Origin: Paragonimus skrjabini miyazakii
Taxonomy: Eukaryota; Platyhelminthes; Trematoda; Plagiorchiida; Troglotrematidae
Assembly (NCBI GenBank): GCA_014338405.1
Contig: JTDE01000028.1
Coordinates: forward strand, 409,232 to 473,231
Length of the DNA: 64,000 nucleotides
Direction: 5' to 3'
Shown one piece after another: positions 11,901 to 21,500 of the stretch. The position numbers and the translations under genes are program-made. The notes beneath the pieces were generated by a model that was not told the origin of the DNA, made no database searches, and saw nothing but the letters and a program-made list of their open reading frames with translations. How positions within the stretch are numbered: the first letter of the stretch is position 1; each line of letters starts with the position of its first letter.

Positions 11901-13806
11901 TGAGATAGTATACCTCGTGGTCGAGTGATAGAGCCACCAGCAACGGCTTTGATGAGTACATCGTAATAAAGTTTCCAATACATTTTTCGGAACTGTTTGG
12001 AAAATTTGATGGTACATTTGTAGAATTCGAACTGCTTTTCGGTTTGTTTGAATGCAAAACCGTTTACTTCTTGAAAATTTGTCAGATTGAACACGGATGA
12101 TTCTTCCATTGTGACACGTTGATATTCGATGCACGTCAGCTCGCCAACCCTTCCAAAGATTGTTTCCAGTGCATTGTGTATGCAATTTTGGCTTGTTTAC
12201 ACTAGTCAGGGCGACATTTTGCTGCAAAGCCTTCCAGAACTATTATGGGCACTGTCCCGTAGTAACACATTTAACAAAGAGCCGCTTTTTCAAGGGATTG
12301 ACAATCGAGTTCATATAGGATTTTAGGTTCTTGGCCCGAACAGATTGTTCGCAAAACCACCTTTTATTTCTGATGAACCCATGGGACCTATTGAAAACAC
12401 CTAAACCAGCTGACTGGACAGATCTAGTCCAAGCGCGTATTACAGTCGTAAGTTTCATTCTATTTATCGCAGTGCTTGCGTCAAAGTGACTGTAACGTGT
12501 GTCAAAATGAAAGGTGGGAAAAGTACATTGCTTTGCTATTCAAACCGCAACATAATGGAATTGTGGGATGTAACTGGTACAAGTGAAATTTGGGAACAAT
12601 TTGAAAGGTGCAATGTTTGATGGACGTGACATTCAGAGAGGTTTTGTGTGTGTGGTCTCTTTTGTGTTTTTGTGGTATCACACCTCAACGGATACTTCAA
12701 AGATTTTGGGGTTTTTCTCACGATAGATTATGAAGAAACGACTTTTTGTTTGATGGTTACATTTACTGCAGTAGGAATATTTTGTTATCCCATAAATGTT
12801 TGCAAAATCATTCTCGTCATTTCCTAACTACTTATGAGAAAATTGAAAACATGGAAAATATCAAGTGTATGCAAGTTGTAAAACTTTCAGTGAATGTTTT
12901 GTCTAAATTTTGTCCCACGGTCTGATTGGTTACGGACACAATCGAATGAATACAGAAGTTGACAGGTTTACCACTTCCATTAATGTCTACTTGATTCATG
13001 ATGAGCTTCAAGAAAGTATATTGTGAGTGTAAACTTACTCTCAATCTCAACAGGTACCTGTCACACGCCATAATTAATCGTACGCAAACTCATGTATGAA
13101 GTACCGGCTGTCTTTCATAGAACACAGCATCACTATTCATTTGTGTCATTCAGTAGAACATAATGCGGGATTCCAAAAACAGTATTCAGCATACCAGCAA
13201 TAATGTATGAACTAGTGGGACTAATATGGTTATTCGCCGAACAGTCGTCGTAGACAGAAATGTTCAGTATGAATTAGGCGTTAGAATAATGTGTTTTGTC
13301 ACTGACTAGGGCACAAAGATTAATTACTTTCTATTATTGAAGGGCGTTTTTGTAAAGTGGATAGGGAAGATTTGTGCAAAAACAGTCATAATGGTACTGT
13401 TTACATGCGCAACAAAGATACAGTGTATACTTTCACCACAAACCTTACGTGGCGCTGTTGAATAAGCAAGATCACTACTCTGAATGAATTGGGTGTTTCT
13501 AAAGTGCTTATGAAGCCAGTAATGCTGAACTTTTAAATTGAGTTTAATTGTAGCTCCAACTTAATACATTGTTTTCCCAAAGCATTAGATCTTTCCACTG
13601 TTGTCAGAACGCTTCTGTGTGGTAAAGTTACACCGTTATGACTGAGAGAACTATCAGTTTATTTTGTCGAAATCTAAGTGAAGTATGAATGCTCCAGAAG
13701 ATTACCTCTGAGCAAATCTATCTGTGTATATTGACAGTAAATAATGGTTAATTTCCCTGATATTCTAACAAGAGGCGCTTAACTTTCAACGTCGGCATGC
13801 AGTGAG
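8901..13806. other. no recognised gene; two weak exon-like segments
   Basis: Mostly AT-rich intron-like or intergenic sequence. On the plus strand 9528-9668 is open (contains FTFNKDCTFCSYKC) and ends at a GTAAGT donor (9669). On the minus strand about 12200-11914 is an open frame of roughly 95 codons (contains FAFKQTEKQFEFYKCTI) ending at a GTATAC donor (11912-11913). Neither resembles a protein I know, and each could be chance. No repeat family member was found. Confidence 0.4.
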
Positions 13807-14190
13807 AGGTTTATGGAAGTTGAACCATGTTCAGGATGGCCCGCAGTGGCGACCTCAAGTGAAATCATCAAGCGTGTGGAAGCGATAATTCTTGTGACTG
13901 AGCCACCAAACAATATGGGCGTTGGTTTGGCTAAGGTGAACTATAGTTTTTGTGAATATTTAATTGCGCGGAAGATATATGCACAGTGGGTGTCCAGAAT
14001 AATGACGGTGGAGATCAAACAAAAGTCCTTTTGCACTGTTCAGATAAATCGGGCAAACGAAGCCCAATTTAGGCGCCATTCTGTTGCTGGGTATAAGATG
14101 CAGGTTCACCAAGGTAAGCCCAATGGAAAAACATCTTTCTAAGCAGTAAAAATGCAATGACTGCTTGTAAGGCAGTAGTTTAAAACTTCA
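13807..14190 (+). pseudogene. mariner-family transposase fragment (broken)
   Basis: The plus frame from 13813 matches the middle of mariner transposases. It has a CSGWPAVATSSEIIKRVEAI block (the usual CSGRPxTxT linker between DNA-binding and catalytic domains), ARKIYAQWVSRIMTVEIKQ (the WVPR..LT..K block), and INRANEAQFRRHSVAGYK, corresponding to the region where the second catalytic Asp (TGDE) should be. That Asp and the W of the SMEW motif are changed. After 14142 the similarity continues briefly in another frame (PMEKH-like) to about 14190. The N-terminal helix-turn-helix part and the third catalytic Asp are not seen, and no terminal inverted repeats were found, so this is an immobile relic. 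The middle blocks (about residues 25-50) have also diverged. Confidence 0.78.
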
Positions 14191-16261
14191 CCTTAATGCC
14201 GATTAAAATCTGTACACTATTTTTCAAATAACGGAAAGTGTGGCTTTAATTAAGCGTATATCATAATAGGTATCTAGTGTGGACACCTTGTACGCTGAAT
14301 TTTTGGCGGATGCATAAAAAATGCACCGGAGTATCCTCTGTTAATACAACGGCTTAGAACATAAATGTGCCAGCTCGTAGGATTCAAGCGTTAAATATTG
14401 CTGTTCGTAAATGATGTTCCTAGGCAATTTTTTCACTCGGTTAGTTGTTCAGACTTGTCCCTAAACGACAACCTTCCAAAATTATAGTTAATTGAAACAC
14501 GAAAATTTTCTCTTGGCTGACTAAAAAATCAAGTACAGCTAGCTAGTCGAGCAAACAAAAGAAAACTTTTACGTGAAAGTTTGCTTGTGCCGTGTGAAAG
14601 CACATTAAAGTTAATCGAGGCTGTGTTGAAACAGCTGTTTTTCAGTTACAACACTGCCAAAGGTGGAGGAATGTTGATACATATTTAGTAGGAGAATAGA
14701 TGAAAATGTATGTGTGGCCTGACCACACTCTCAGTAAAGTCGTTGTGAGGTGACTATTGTGAATAGATGGGCTGAACACACAGAAACCGAGATTATCAGC
14801 AGTTTAATAATGAATAGGTGATTGAAGTTTTGCAGTTTGTTTAACGGAACCTCAAAGTATTGGACATCCCGTTATTTAATGCCCAGTAATATTCAAAATT
14901 TCATGGGGAAAAACGGCGAACGATTCTATTAGAAAAGACTAGCAGAAGATTAAACTTTATAGCATGTTATACTCGTCATGCAGAATAGGTAGATTTCCGG
15001 AACACTGACCACAACCGAATCTAAATGGATATTTTAGAATTGTCCTTTAAAACTAACGCTGACTATCATGCCACTGTTATTTGGTTCAAAATTATTATGA
15101 AAATCAGAATTTAGGCTGTCAAATTTCCGTAGTTAAATCTGCTGTACTTATGTGTAATTGGATTGGACTACGACTTAGCAGGTATTTTTGGGTAGACACT
15201 TGGGAACTCGGTGTTCACGGTATGAATTAATGTTACAAACGACTGTAAAATATCTTTCTAGTAACAAAAGGGACAGAACGGAAACAGATTTCCGGTTTAT
15301 CCTCCAAACAAGGTACGCATTTTGTTCCGGGGTTCTTTATGTAGAGAAAGCCAGTTTCATTAAAATCTAAACCTTTTGGCTCGATTGCTATTCTTAACCA
15401 AGTATAGATTATCATCTGAGCCACTTCTTCACTGTGTAACGTTCTCATTTTGAAAAAAAACAATTTCCGGTTTCAGTTGGTGGTTGTTGACTAACTTGTA
15501 GGTCTTGGCACTAGTTACCAACGATTCAGCTGCCAATTTAGTCCCGTTGCTAGGTTTACTTACTAAAATAATTGACTGCGATTCCACAAACCCACACTTA
15601 CGATCAACTGGACGAATCGCTAGTTTGCATTTGAAAAGCAGCATGAGTCAGGTGGATTAAATTAGTTATTTTGCCAGTTCAGGCATCAGAACTGCAGTTA
15701 GATCAACTTAACCCTCCTGGATGACATGAAACATGACGTTTTAAGACTACATCGTTGGAACTGGCGCCGTGCACTGGTCATCCCATGCTACAAATTTAGA
15801 GTAATAGTTGTGTTGTGCTATTTATATTTTGAAGCGTCCAATTGTTATAACATTTACTTAAAAATCGATATCTTCGTAAGTCGTTATTAGTTCTAACTAG
15901 CTGCCATATTTATACAGCAATCACTGGCACCAAGCGTCTTTTGCTTGCGAGTTTATCAAGTGATTATGTACATTATCGTACAATAGAGATATGTTTAACA
16001 AAGCGTTAGAGGACTAAGTTCAAACCCGTTAAAAATATTCAAGTGATTCGAAAGCTCTTTGTACGTTATTCGATTACAGCTGTTTCTTATGCTTTATCTT
16101 CATGATTTTCGCGTCCCATTGACTCAGGAATTCTAGGCTTTCTGCTGACAAATAAGTCAATGTTTCAAACTGCACACAATCTGCACTTGGTGGCAATCCT
16201 AGCTATCGGATAAGTTACAGAGTTAACGGTTGAATTAGATAGGGCAATTCTGCTCATGTTC
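14191..16261. other. no gene seen
   Basis: AT-rich sequence with only short overlapping open frames (15188-15644) and no domain or repeat match that I can support. Confidence 0.5.
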
Positions 16262-16530
16262 TTTTGGAAATAATTTGATGAATCGAACACTATTAACACA
16301 AGGTTGTGGTTCAGAGTTTGCTGTGATCATACGGTCATGTCTCTTATTAGATTAATGGCGTTGGTGTTAACACGTCAGTCTCGAAGTTGAGAACTTCGGG
16401 ATGTTAACTCCGGTCCCGACAAGGATATGCATTGTGGATAGGCTATTCTGAGAACGGAACTTGAGGGCATTGGTTTCTTTTGAAGTGGGCCAGCGGAAAT
16501 CCTTTCTCAAATGCTACGGCTACCATCAAG
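16262..16530 (+). mobile_element. Decayed hammerhead-SINE copy (copy I)
   Basis: Alignment by eye to the better copies shows, in order: a leader (CACTATTAACACAAGGTTGT) shared with copy H, ATCATACGGTCATG, the tRNA-like head (ATGGCGTTGGTGTTAACAC), a TCCGGTCCCGACAAGG junction, GATATGCATTG where the ribozyme should start, and the tail (TTCTTTTGAAGTGGGCCAGC). The ribozyme core is lost: the CTGANGA position reads TGGATAG. It lies about 570 bp upstream of the intact copy A, same strand. Confidence 0.65.
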
Positions 16531-16595
16531 TATGTGTGGCATGTAGTTTGAAAAGATCCATAATTATCACAGGAATCTAAGAAGCAGATACTCAC

Positions 16596-16863
16596 CAACA
16601 TTGCCACTCCGATAAAATATAGAATAAAACTTTTCTGAGTAAGTGCCCAAACAATATTTGGCCAGCTGATTAATGTAACAGGCAGTAGTGAGAATTGACG
16701 AATATGAATAATATCCTCCATGTAAACATATCCTGCCATCATCAATGTGGGGCTGAATGAGTTTTGACAAGCGTGAAGTTGGATGATAGTAGCTCGAATG
16801 GGTTCTCCAGAACCCAGCTTTGTTCCTGTCAATCCTGTTTGCCATAGGTCGAACTTCAGTTGC
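16596..16863 (-). CDS. Candidate internal exon, unknown protein
   Basis: On the minus strand this 268-nt segment lies between an acceptor (AATCTGTAG) and a strong donor (TTG|GTGAGT). Two frames are open across it. One is hydrophobic at its end (LLPVTLISWPNIVWALTQKS, then FILYFIGVAML); the other contains GGYYSYSSILTTACYINQLA. I cannot choose between them and recognise neither. It could be an exon of a large minus-strand gene, or chance. Confidence 0.2.
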
Positions 16864-17084
16864 CTACAGATTATATCATAACTATTTATTTGACAACATC
16901 TTATTACAATCAACAGGACTTTGCACAGAATGTCTGTTAGCTCACCAGAAGATGATTAACTATGCGCTTTAAATCGAGGGCACAGCGTACAACTAGAAAA
17001 ACGGTAGGAAGTGATAATGTTTAAAATCGATATGACGGTCAGAGTGTCACATTTTTAATATAAAAGTGTTTCCAAATAATGAAG

Positions 17085-17096
17085 TAAAAATAGGTT
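17085..17096. repeat. 12-bp target-site duplication, left copy
   Basis: TAAAAATAGGTT occurs here and again, without mismatch, at 17359-17370, bracketing SINE copy A exactly. This is the footprint of target-primed insertion and fixes the element's ends. Confidence 0.88.
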
Positions 17097-17161
17097 ACTC
17101 ACAAGCGAAAGTGATTGAGCGTACACATATGATAATTAGGTCGTGCTTAATGTGAGATCAA

Positions 17162-17216
17162 TGGCACAGTGGTAAACACGGTTGCCTCATGAACAGCGTG
17201 TCTGTGGTTCAAATCC
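17162..17216 (+). promoter_or_regulatory. internal RNA polymerase III promoter (A and B boxes) of SINE copy A
   Basis: A box TGGCACAGTGG (17162-17172) fits TRGCNNAGNNGG. B box GGTTCAAATCC (17206-17216) fits GGTTCGANTCC with one change. Their spacing is tRNA-like. It would drive transcription of the SINE including the ribozyme. Confidence 0.75.
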
Positions 17217-17235
17217 CGGCAGTGGCGGGGATATT

Positions 17236-17278
17236 CACTACTGACGAGCTCTAATGAGAGCGAAATTCGAGTCTAGTG
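17236..17278 (+). ncRNA. Type I hammerhead ribozyme, copy A
   Basis: Stem I CACTA (17236-17240) pairs with TAGTG (17274-17278). The core is CTGACGA (17241-17247). Stem II GCTCT/AGAGC closes on an AATG loop. GAAA is at 17262-17265. Stem III is minimal: the last A of GAAA and TT pair with AGT, with one T-G wobble. Predicted self-cleavage is after C17273. Stem I is one pair shorter than in the other copies (TCACTA instead of GCACTA). Such short stem III hammerheads are known to work better as dimers. Confidence 0.85.
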
Positions 17279-17358
17279 CTTCTTTTCGAAATTGGCTGAC
17301 TGGAAAGTCTATGGGAATGTAACAGCTGTGATCAGTTGTGGGTGATGTTCAATCTATA

Positions 17359-17370
17359 TAAAAATAGGTT
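17359..17370. repeat. 12-bp target-site duplication, right copy
   Basis: Exact repeat of 17085-17096 at the right end of SINE copy A. Confidence 0.88.
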
Positions 17371-17471
17371 AATTTGTTACTGTGCATCGTAATATTTTGT
17401 GGTAGCACGATGTACCACTTGTAAACACTGTTAACTACCTCTGGGGGTATAGTCGTTCCGATAGTCTAAAC

Positions 17472-17997
17472 ATGGGCATACCCGAAGACACGATCAGGCA
17501 GCCGATATTGCGTTGCATGCTGAGTGTACAATTTCAGATTTATGGGAATAGGCACTGTCAGAAGGACAGCGTTAGAATGAGGTTAACGTTAGGCCCGCTG
17601 TTGACAGATGCCTTCGAGGTAATGTTAGGAACGACTATGCTTCGTCGGATTATTGACAATAGCACTTTCTACAAGAGGTACCTGGACGATATCATCTGTG
17701 TAGTTGACAAAACTGTGGATCTGGATAGCCTACTTGTTGAGGCGGATGTAACACACCCTAATCTCAACTTTACACTTAAGGCCGAGATAGATGGAGGAAT
17801 ATTCTTCCTAGACGTGGCATTGCATCGCCGTGTAGACGGTTCAGTTCAGAGGGGTATTCACGGGAAGGGGACTTGGAATGGCCAATATACTCATTTTCTC
17901 AGTCATGTACCCCTGAAATAGAAGAGAAACCTCGTTCGTAGTTTAACATACAGAGCTATGAGAATATACACTGATGACATGAGTGAAGCATAAGTGG
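17472..17997 (+). pseudogene. Penelope-like reverse transcriptase (palm and thumb part)
   Basis: The frame from 17472 reads GIPEDTIRQPILRCMLSVQF, then LGPLLTDAF (the SPLGPLLADVF motif), then FYKRYLDDIICVVDK with the catalytic YLDD at 17679-17690, then HPNLNFTLKAEIDGGIFFLD, then RRVDGSVQRGIHGKGTWNGQ and YTHFLSHVPLK. A stop at 17919-17921 replaces a conserved residue, after which KRNLVRSLTYRAMRIYTDDM continues in the same frame. The QKDGVAMGS motif is damaged (QKDSVRMRL). The catalytic Asp pair is intact, but the missing N terminus and the stop make it non-functional. Confidence 0.88.
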
Positions 17998-18012
17998 TGT
18001 TTTACAACGGAC

Positions 18013-18571
18013 ATTCGCATAAGACGCCTACCCCGTCAACTTCGTGGATAGACGTATGGAACTGACAGACCTGAAATTTAGGCCTCAGTTTGAGGAAACG
18101 ACGTTGGTTAACATGAAGCTAGACCTTAAAGACGAGGCGTTGGTGGGGCTGGTGACTCGTAGAATGAGTGACGCAATTGGAAAGACCTACAGTGTGGCAC
18201 AACTGTGAATCTTGTTCAGATCCAACCCGGTAGTCCACGTGTGTTGCGTAAATTTGACCTCATTCTTTGTTCATTCTTTCACATGCTGCTATGGAACAGG
18301 TTATGTCGGTCGCACAACCAGACACTACCCCATATAGCAGACTAAGGGCGAGGTGTAGTCCATTTTGAGTGCATTCCTGGAGTACCTTGTTGATTCATGG
18401 CACCAAGTCTCACCGGAAGTGGTTTTCCAGCACATTTACCGCTTGCTTAGTCGTCACCCCAGAGAAGTCAAAGTTCGTAATCTAGCCATTGCAAAAGCGA
18501 TCGAAATTCGGTCGCCCAATCCACAGCTTTACGCTCAGAAGAAATTTGTTCAGGCCCTACGGTTACCATGA
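18013..18571 (+). pseudogene. Penelope-like C-terminal region with GIY-YIG endonuclease (broken)
   Basis: After a frame change the sequence reads DAYPVNFVDRRMELTDLKF and ends near 18208. From about 18240 another frame gives SFTCCYGTGYVGRTTR, the GIY-YIG family core (GYVGR at 18299-18313), then two in-frame stops. It then reads LVDSWHQVSPEVVFQHIYRL and ends with IAKAIEIRSPNPQLYAQKKF, VQALRLP. These are the standard closing motifs of Penelope-like elements. The EH motif expected after the GIY-YIG start has been lost. The stop at 18572 abuts a C10 run. Confidence 0.82.
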
Positions 18572-18581
18572 CCCCCCCCCC
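18572..18581. repeat. homopolymer C10
   Basis: Ten consecutive C directly after the last Penelope-like codons; possibly a base-call or slippage artefact. Confidence 0.9.
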
Positions 18582-21500
18582 GTTACCCACTTGATACCCA
18601 CGGATGTCAATTCTGTCACCTAGCTGTCCTCCAATTTACAACGGCGCGACGTGATCATGTGAATAATTGCTCTTGATTTTGCTCTCTTGACAACCATGAT
18701 GTTACGAAATGTTATACAATTGACCCGAAAATGTGAAACCGATGACAGACTGTTCGCCAATACACCTTCTACTTCAAATTTGAAAAGCATCTCTCTTGCT
18801 GACAGAATGATTAGAGTTGGTCAAATGATCAATACTCGTGATCCCAAATTTTCGAGGGAACATATCGATTGAAATTCGTCACCTGAACAACTTACCAGCA
18901 CATAACTCACCGAAGAACACAACTAGTTAATTTATTCAATTTGTTCGTCATGGATGGATGATATTTTTTCCCTTAACGCCTGAAGGTATGTTCTTAATTG
19001 TTTAACTACAGGTTTTTTTAATTTTTGCGATATCTACGTATAAGTGAACAACTCATGATGATAGACACAGCCGAACTAGCAATTTCACGTTAGTATTGGT
19101 CACTAGATTACAGGTCATGTGGAAGTTTTTGCAGTAGGGTGGCAAAAACGGTTGTTTTACTCCTCGAGGTGGTCACCACTGGTGACTACTTTATACCGAT
19201 TTTGATAAACCGTCGGGTTTTGGTTGACACAGTTTCGTTTTCTATATCAGCTACCGCCGAAGTAGTATACGCTGATATGATGTCCGATCCCGTGGCTTTA
19301 TTATACATTTATTTGTGAGTATAAGTCAAAGTTAAAGGTGTGAGTAAACATAAGTCAACGAGATAATCTTAGAAACTCTAATTGTATTAACCTGTCTGCG
19401 TACTTAATCTCACTGCACAAACTGCCGTTTTATTTAACTTTCATATCACCATGTTCGTTTGGAATAAAAACTGGCGAGCAAATTTTTATATGTACGATGT
19501 TTGGTTGATGTTCAGATAGAAAAACGACAAGTATTCTGCTTAAGATCGTTTAGGCGAACCTCTACGTTTGGAGTGCTCCTTTTCAGGTCTGTTAGTATGC
19601 AGTCTACATTTAGCTCATCAAATAGTCTTAGCAAACGTCACGCTGTAAATCTAACAAATGTTACTTATTAACTTCCGAAAAGTAGTCAGGGTGTGGTGCA
19701 CGTAATTTTGAACGCTAATAATATTTGATTGCAGTTTCTAAATTCAGATAAACTTTTCATTCCCCTCCATTTAGAAGGAAGCATTAAATTAGATTTTTTG
19801 CTCTTGTTAGCATCCATCATTGATGACTACCCCACAGCTAACTGACGCATGCACAGTTGTCAACCAGAACACGAACGGAAGTTCATATTCAAGAAAGGAC
19901 AATTATGCGTGATTCCAGCAATTGTAACGAAGGTGAAACTCAAGTCCATTGCTTTTTTCAAAAAGAGCCGGTTGGAAAGTCCATCTGACGGGGGAAGCTG
20001 CAGTTTAGCCTGGCTGAAATCTCCGTTGATCTATTCTGTATTTAACAAATAGGTTAGACAATTCTGAAGTCGATTTGGTGGTTTTACTGAAGAAGTTGTG
20101 ACATCAGTTAACTAATTTAAGAACATCCTCGACAAGAATGGTTAAAATCAACATAGGTTAAATCTTGTCGCCAATACCAGTTTGGAGTCGACCTTGACCT
20201 AAGTGATGTTTACCAAAGCTTACAATACAGTAAAGTAGATAAGTTACCAGCAATCCAAGTTGCAGATGTAAATAATCGTTCTGTCAAAAACTTTGTGGAA
20301 TGTGTACCACCCAGCTCTTTTAAAATGTCAATAACCTTGAATAATTTCATATACGAAAACCCTTTTACGCATGTAACAGAACAGAACCAGTCGTTTACTA
20401 ATTTTCAACTGAATTCACCCAATTGGGACCAAAACGTAGAGAACATGCAGTCTGCCATAAACGCTACTCTATAACGCAGTTTTGATACGGTTAACCCACT
20501 CGACCAATAGTTCGTCGCGTGGTTCATGAATGCGCCACAATCTGTCCGGCTGAAACTGAGTATGAATGAGTATCAGTTAGTTAATTTCCCAGATTGAATC
20601 AGTTCTGCAGAAAGGAGCAAAACGACTCAGCAACCGTGGCAAAGAACGGAAAAGAATTTGCCTACCAGCTAAACTACTGGAGATCTGTCCACCTTCCGTA
20701 ACCACCAAATTGACAGTAGGATCTATCACCAAAAATACAAAACAACAGTGAGATATTCTTCGGTGCCATTTTCACCAGATATACTTCCTACCAATCTGGT
20801 AGTAAATAGCCTATATTCTGAGTTTTTCCACCGGAAGCGTTATGCATTGCCGATTTTACGCAGGTTGCATTCGTTGTTATCAGTAAGCATCTCAACGCGA
20901 CCATTTTGTTGTAACGAATTAGTTCAGTCTACAACAGTGGAAAAAATCAATGGAGTCTCGAAAAGGCTGAGCAGGTCGGCTTTTTAAATACCACTATCAT
21001 TGAGTATGCTGATGGTGCAATTCCACACCCGACTGTCTAAAAGCTGCTAGCGTGTTCAGTGTAATGGCATAGCCCTCCTAGATAGTTCTTTCTAAGATGG
21101 ACCCCTTTCTTAAGAGAATCGGCTCCGTATGATCCCGTGAAACGAATAAAGGAATTCAAGATTCTGGAAAGACAATTCCATTTACGACGGCAAACAAACA
21201 AATTAGGCCCTAAACTAACTGAACTGTCTCCTACATAGAACAAGACCTTCAGCGCAATTAAATTATTCTTACATGTCTGAAGTTGGTTTTAAGCAAGACA
21301 AGTCATTGTCCGTTACACAATCCCATACAACTGATGATGAACTTATCGCATCAGTTTTGTTTTGACAGGGATTAATTTTATGCTTTACTTAGATTTCATA
21401 CCACAGCTGAGTAGTGAACAGGGAGTAACACTTGTTAGTAATTCAATGAAAGCACATGTAACCTATAGATATGCGGTTCTTTTACTTCTTTATATCTACC

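Larger units (their letters stand above)
17097..17358 (+). mobile_element. Hammerhead SINE, copy A (short form, complete)
   Basis: A 262-nt insertion defined by its target-site duplication. It begins ACTCACAAGCGAAAG. It contains a tRNA-like head with pol III A box (17162-17172) and B box (17206-17216), a CAT triplet at the anticodon-loop position, a type I hammerhead ribozyme (17236-17278), and a tail ending GATGTTCAATCTATA. There is no poly(A) and no open frame, so it needs enzymes from another element. The order pol III head then hammerhead is that of the schistosome S-alpha family. A Penelope-like reverse transcriptase starts about 60-110 bp downstream on the same strand. This is the least decayed pol III promoter of the family in the window together with copy E. 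Confidence 0.88.
17415..18574 (+). mobile_element. Penelope-like retroelement, 5'-truncated and broken
   Basis: This contains a Penelope-type reverse transcriptase followed by a GIY-YIG endonuclease domain, the combination that defines the canonical class. Similarity seems to begin near 17415, so the N-terminal third is missing. The frame is broken by a stop after the VPLK block (17919-17921), a frame change near 18010, a gap of similarity around 18210-18240 and two stops in the GIY-YIG part. No Penelope terminal repeat was identified. The hammerhead SINE copy A lies immediately upstream on the same strand; published Penelope-like elements also carry hammerhead motifs in their terminal repeats. 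Confidence 0.88.

Noticed and set aside
11713..12227. Three overlapping minus-strand frames
   Set aside because: At most one can be real; none has a recognised domain. Only the frame ending at the GTATAC donor is noted as a weak exon.
20158..20475. 106-codon plus-strand frame that looks protein-like
   Set aside because: At this base composition several stop-free runs of this length are expected by chance. It has no ATG near the start, no donor at its end and no recognisable family, so it is mentioned only in the stretch description.
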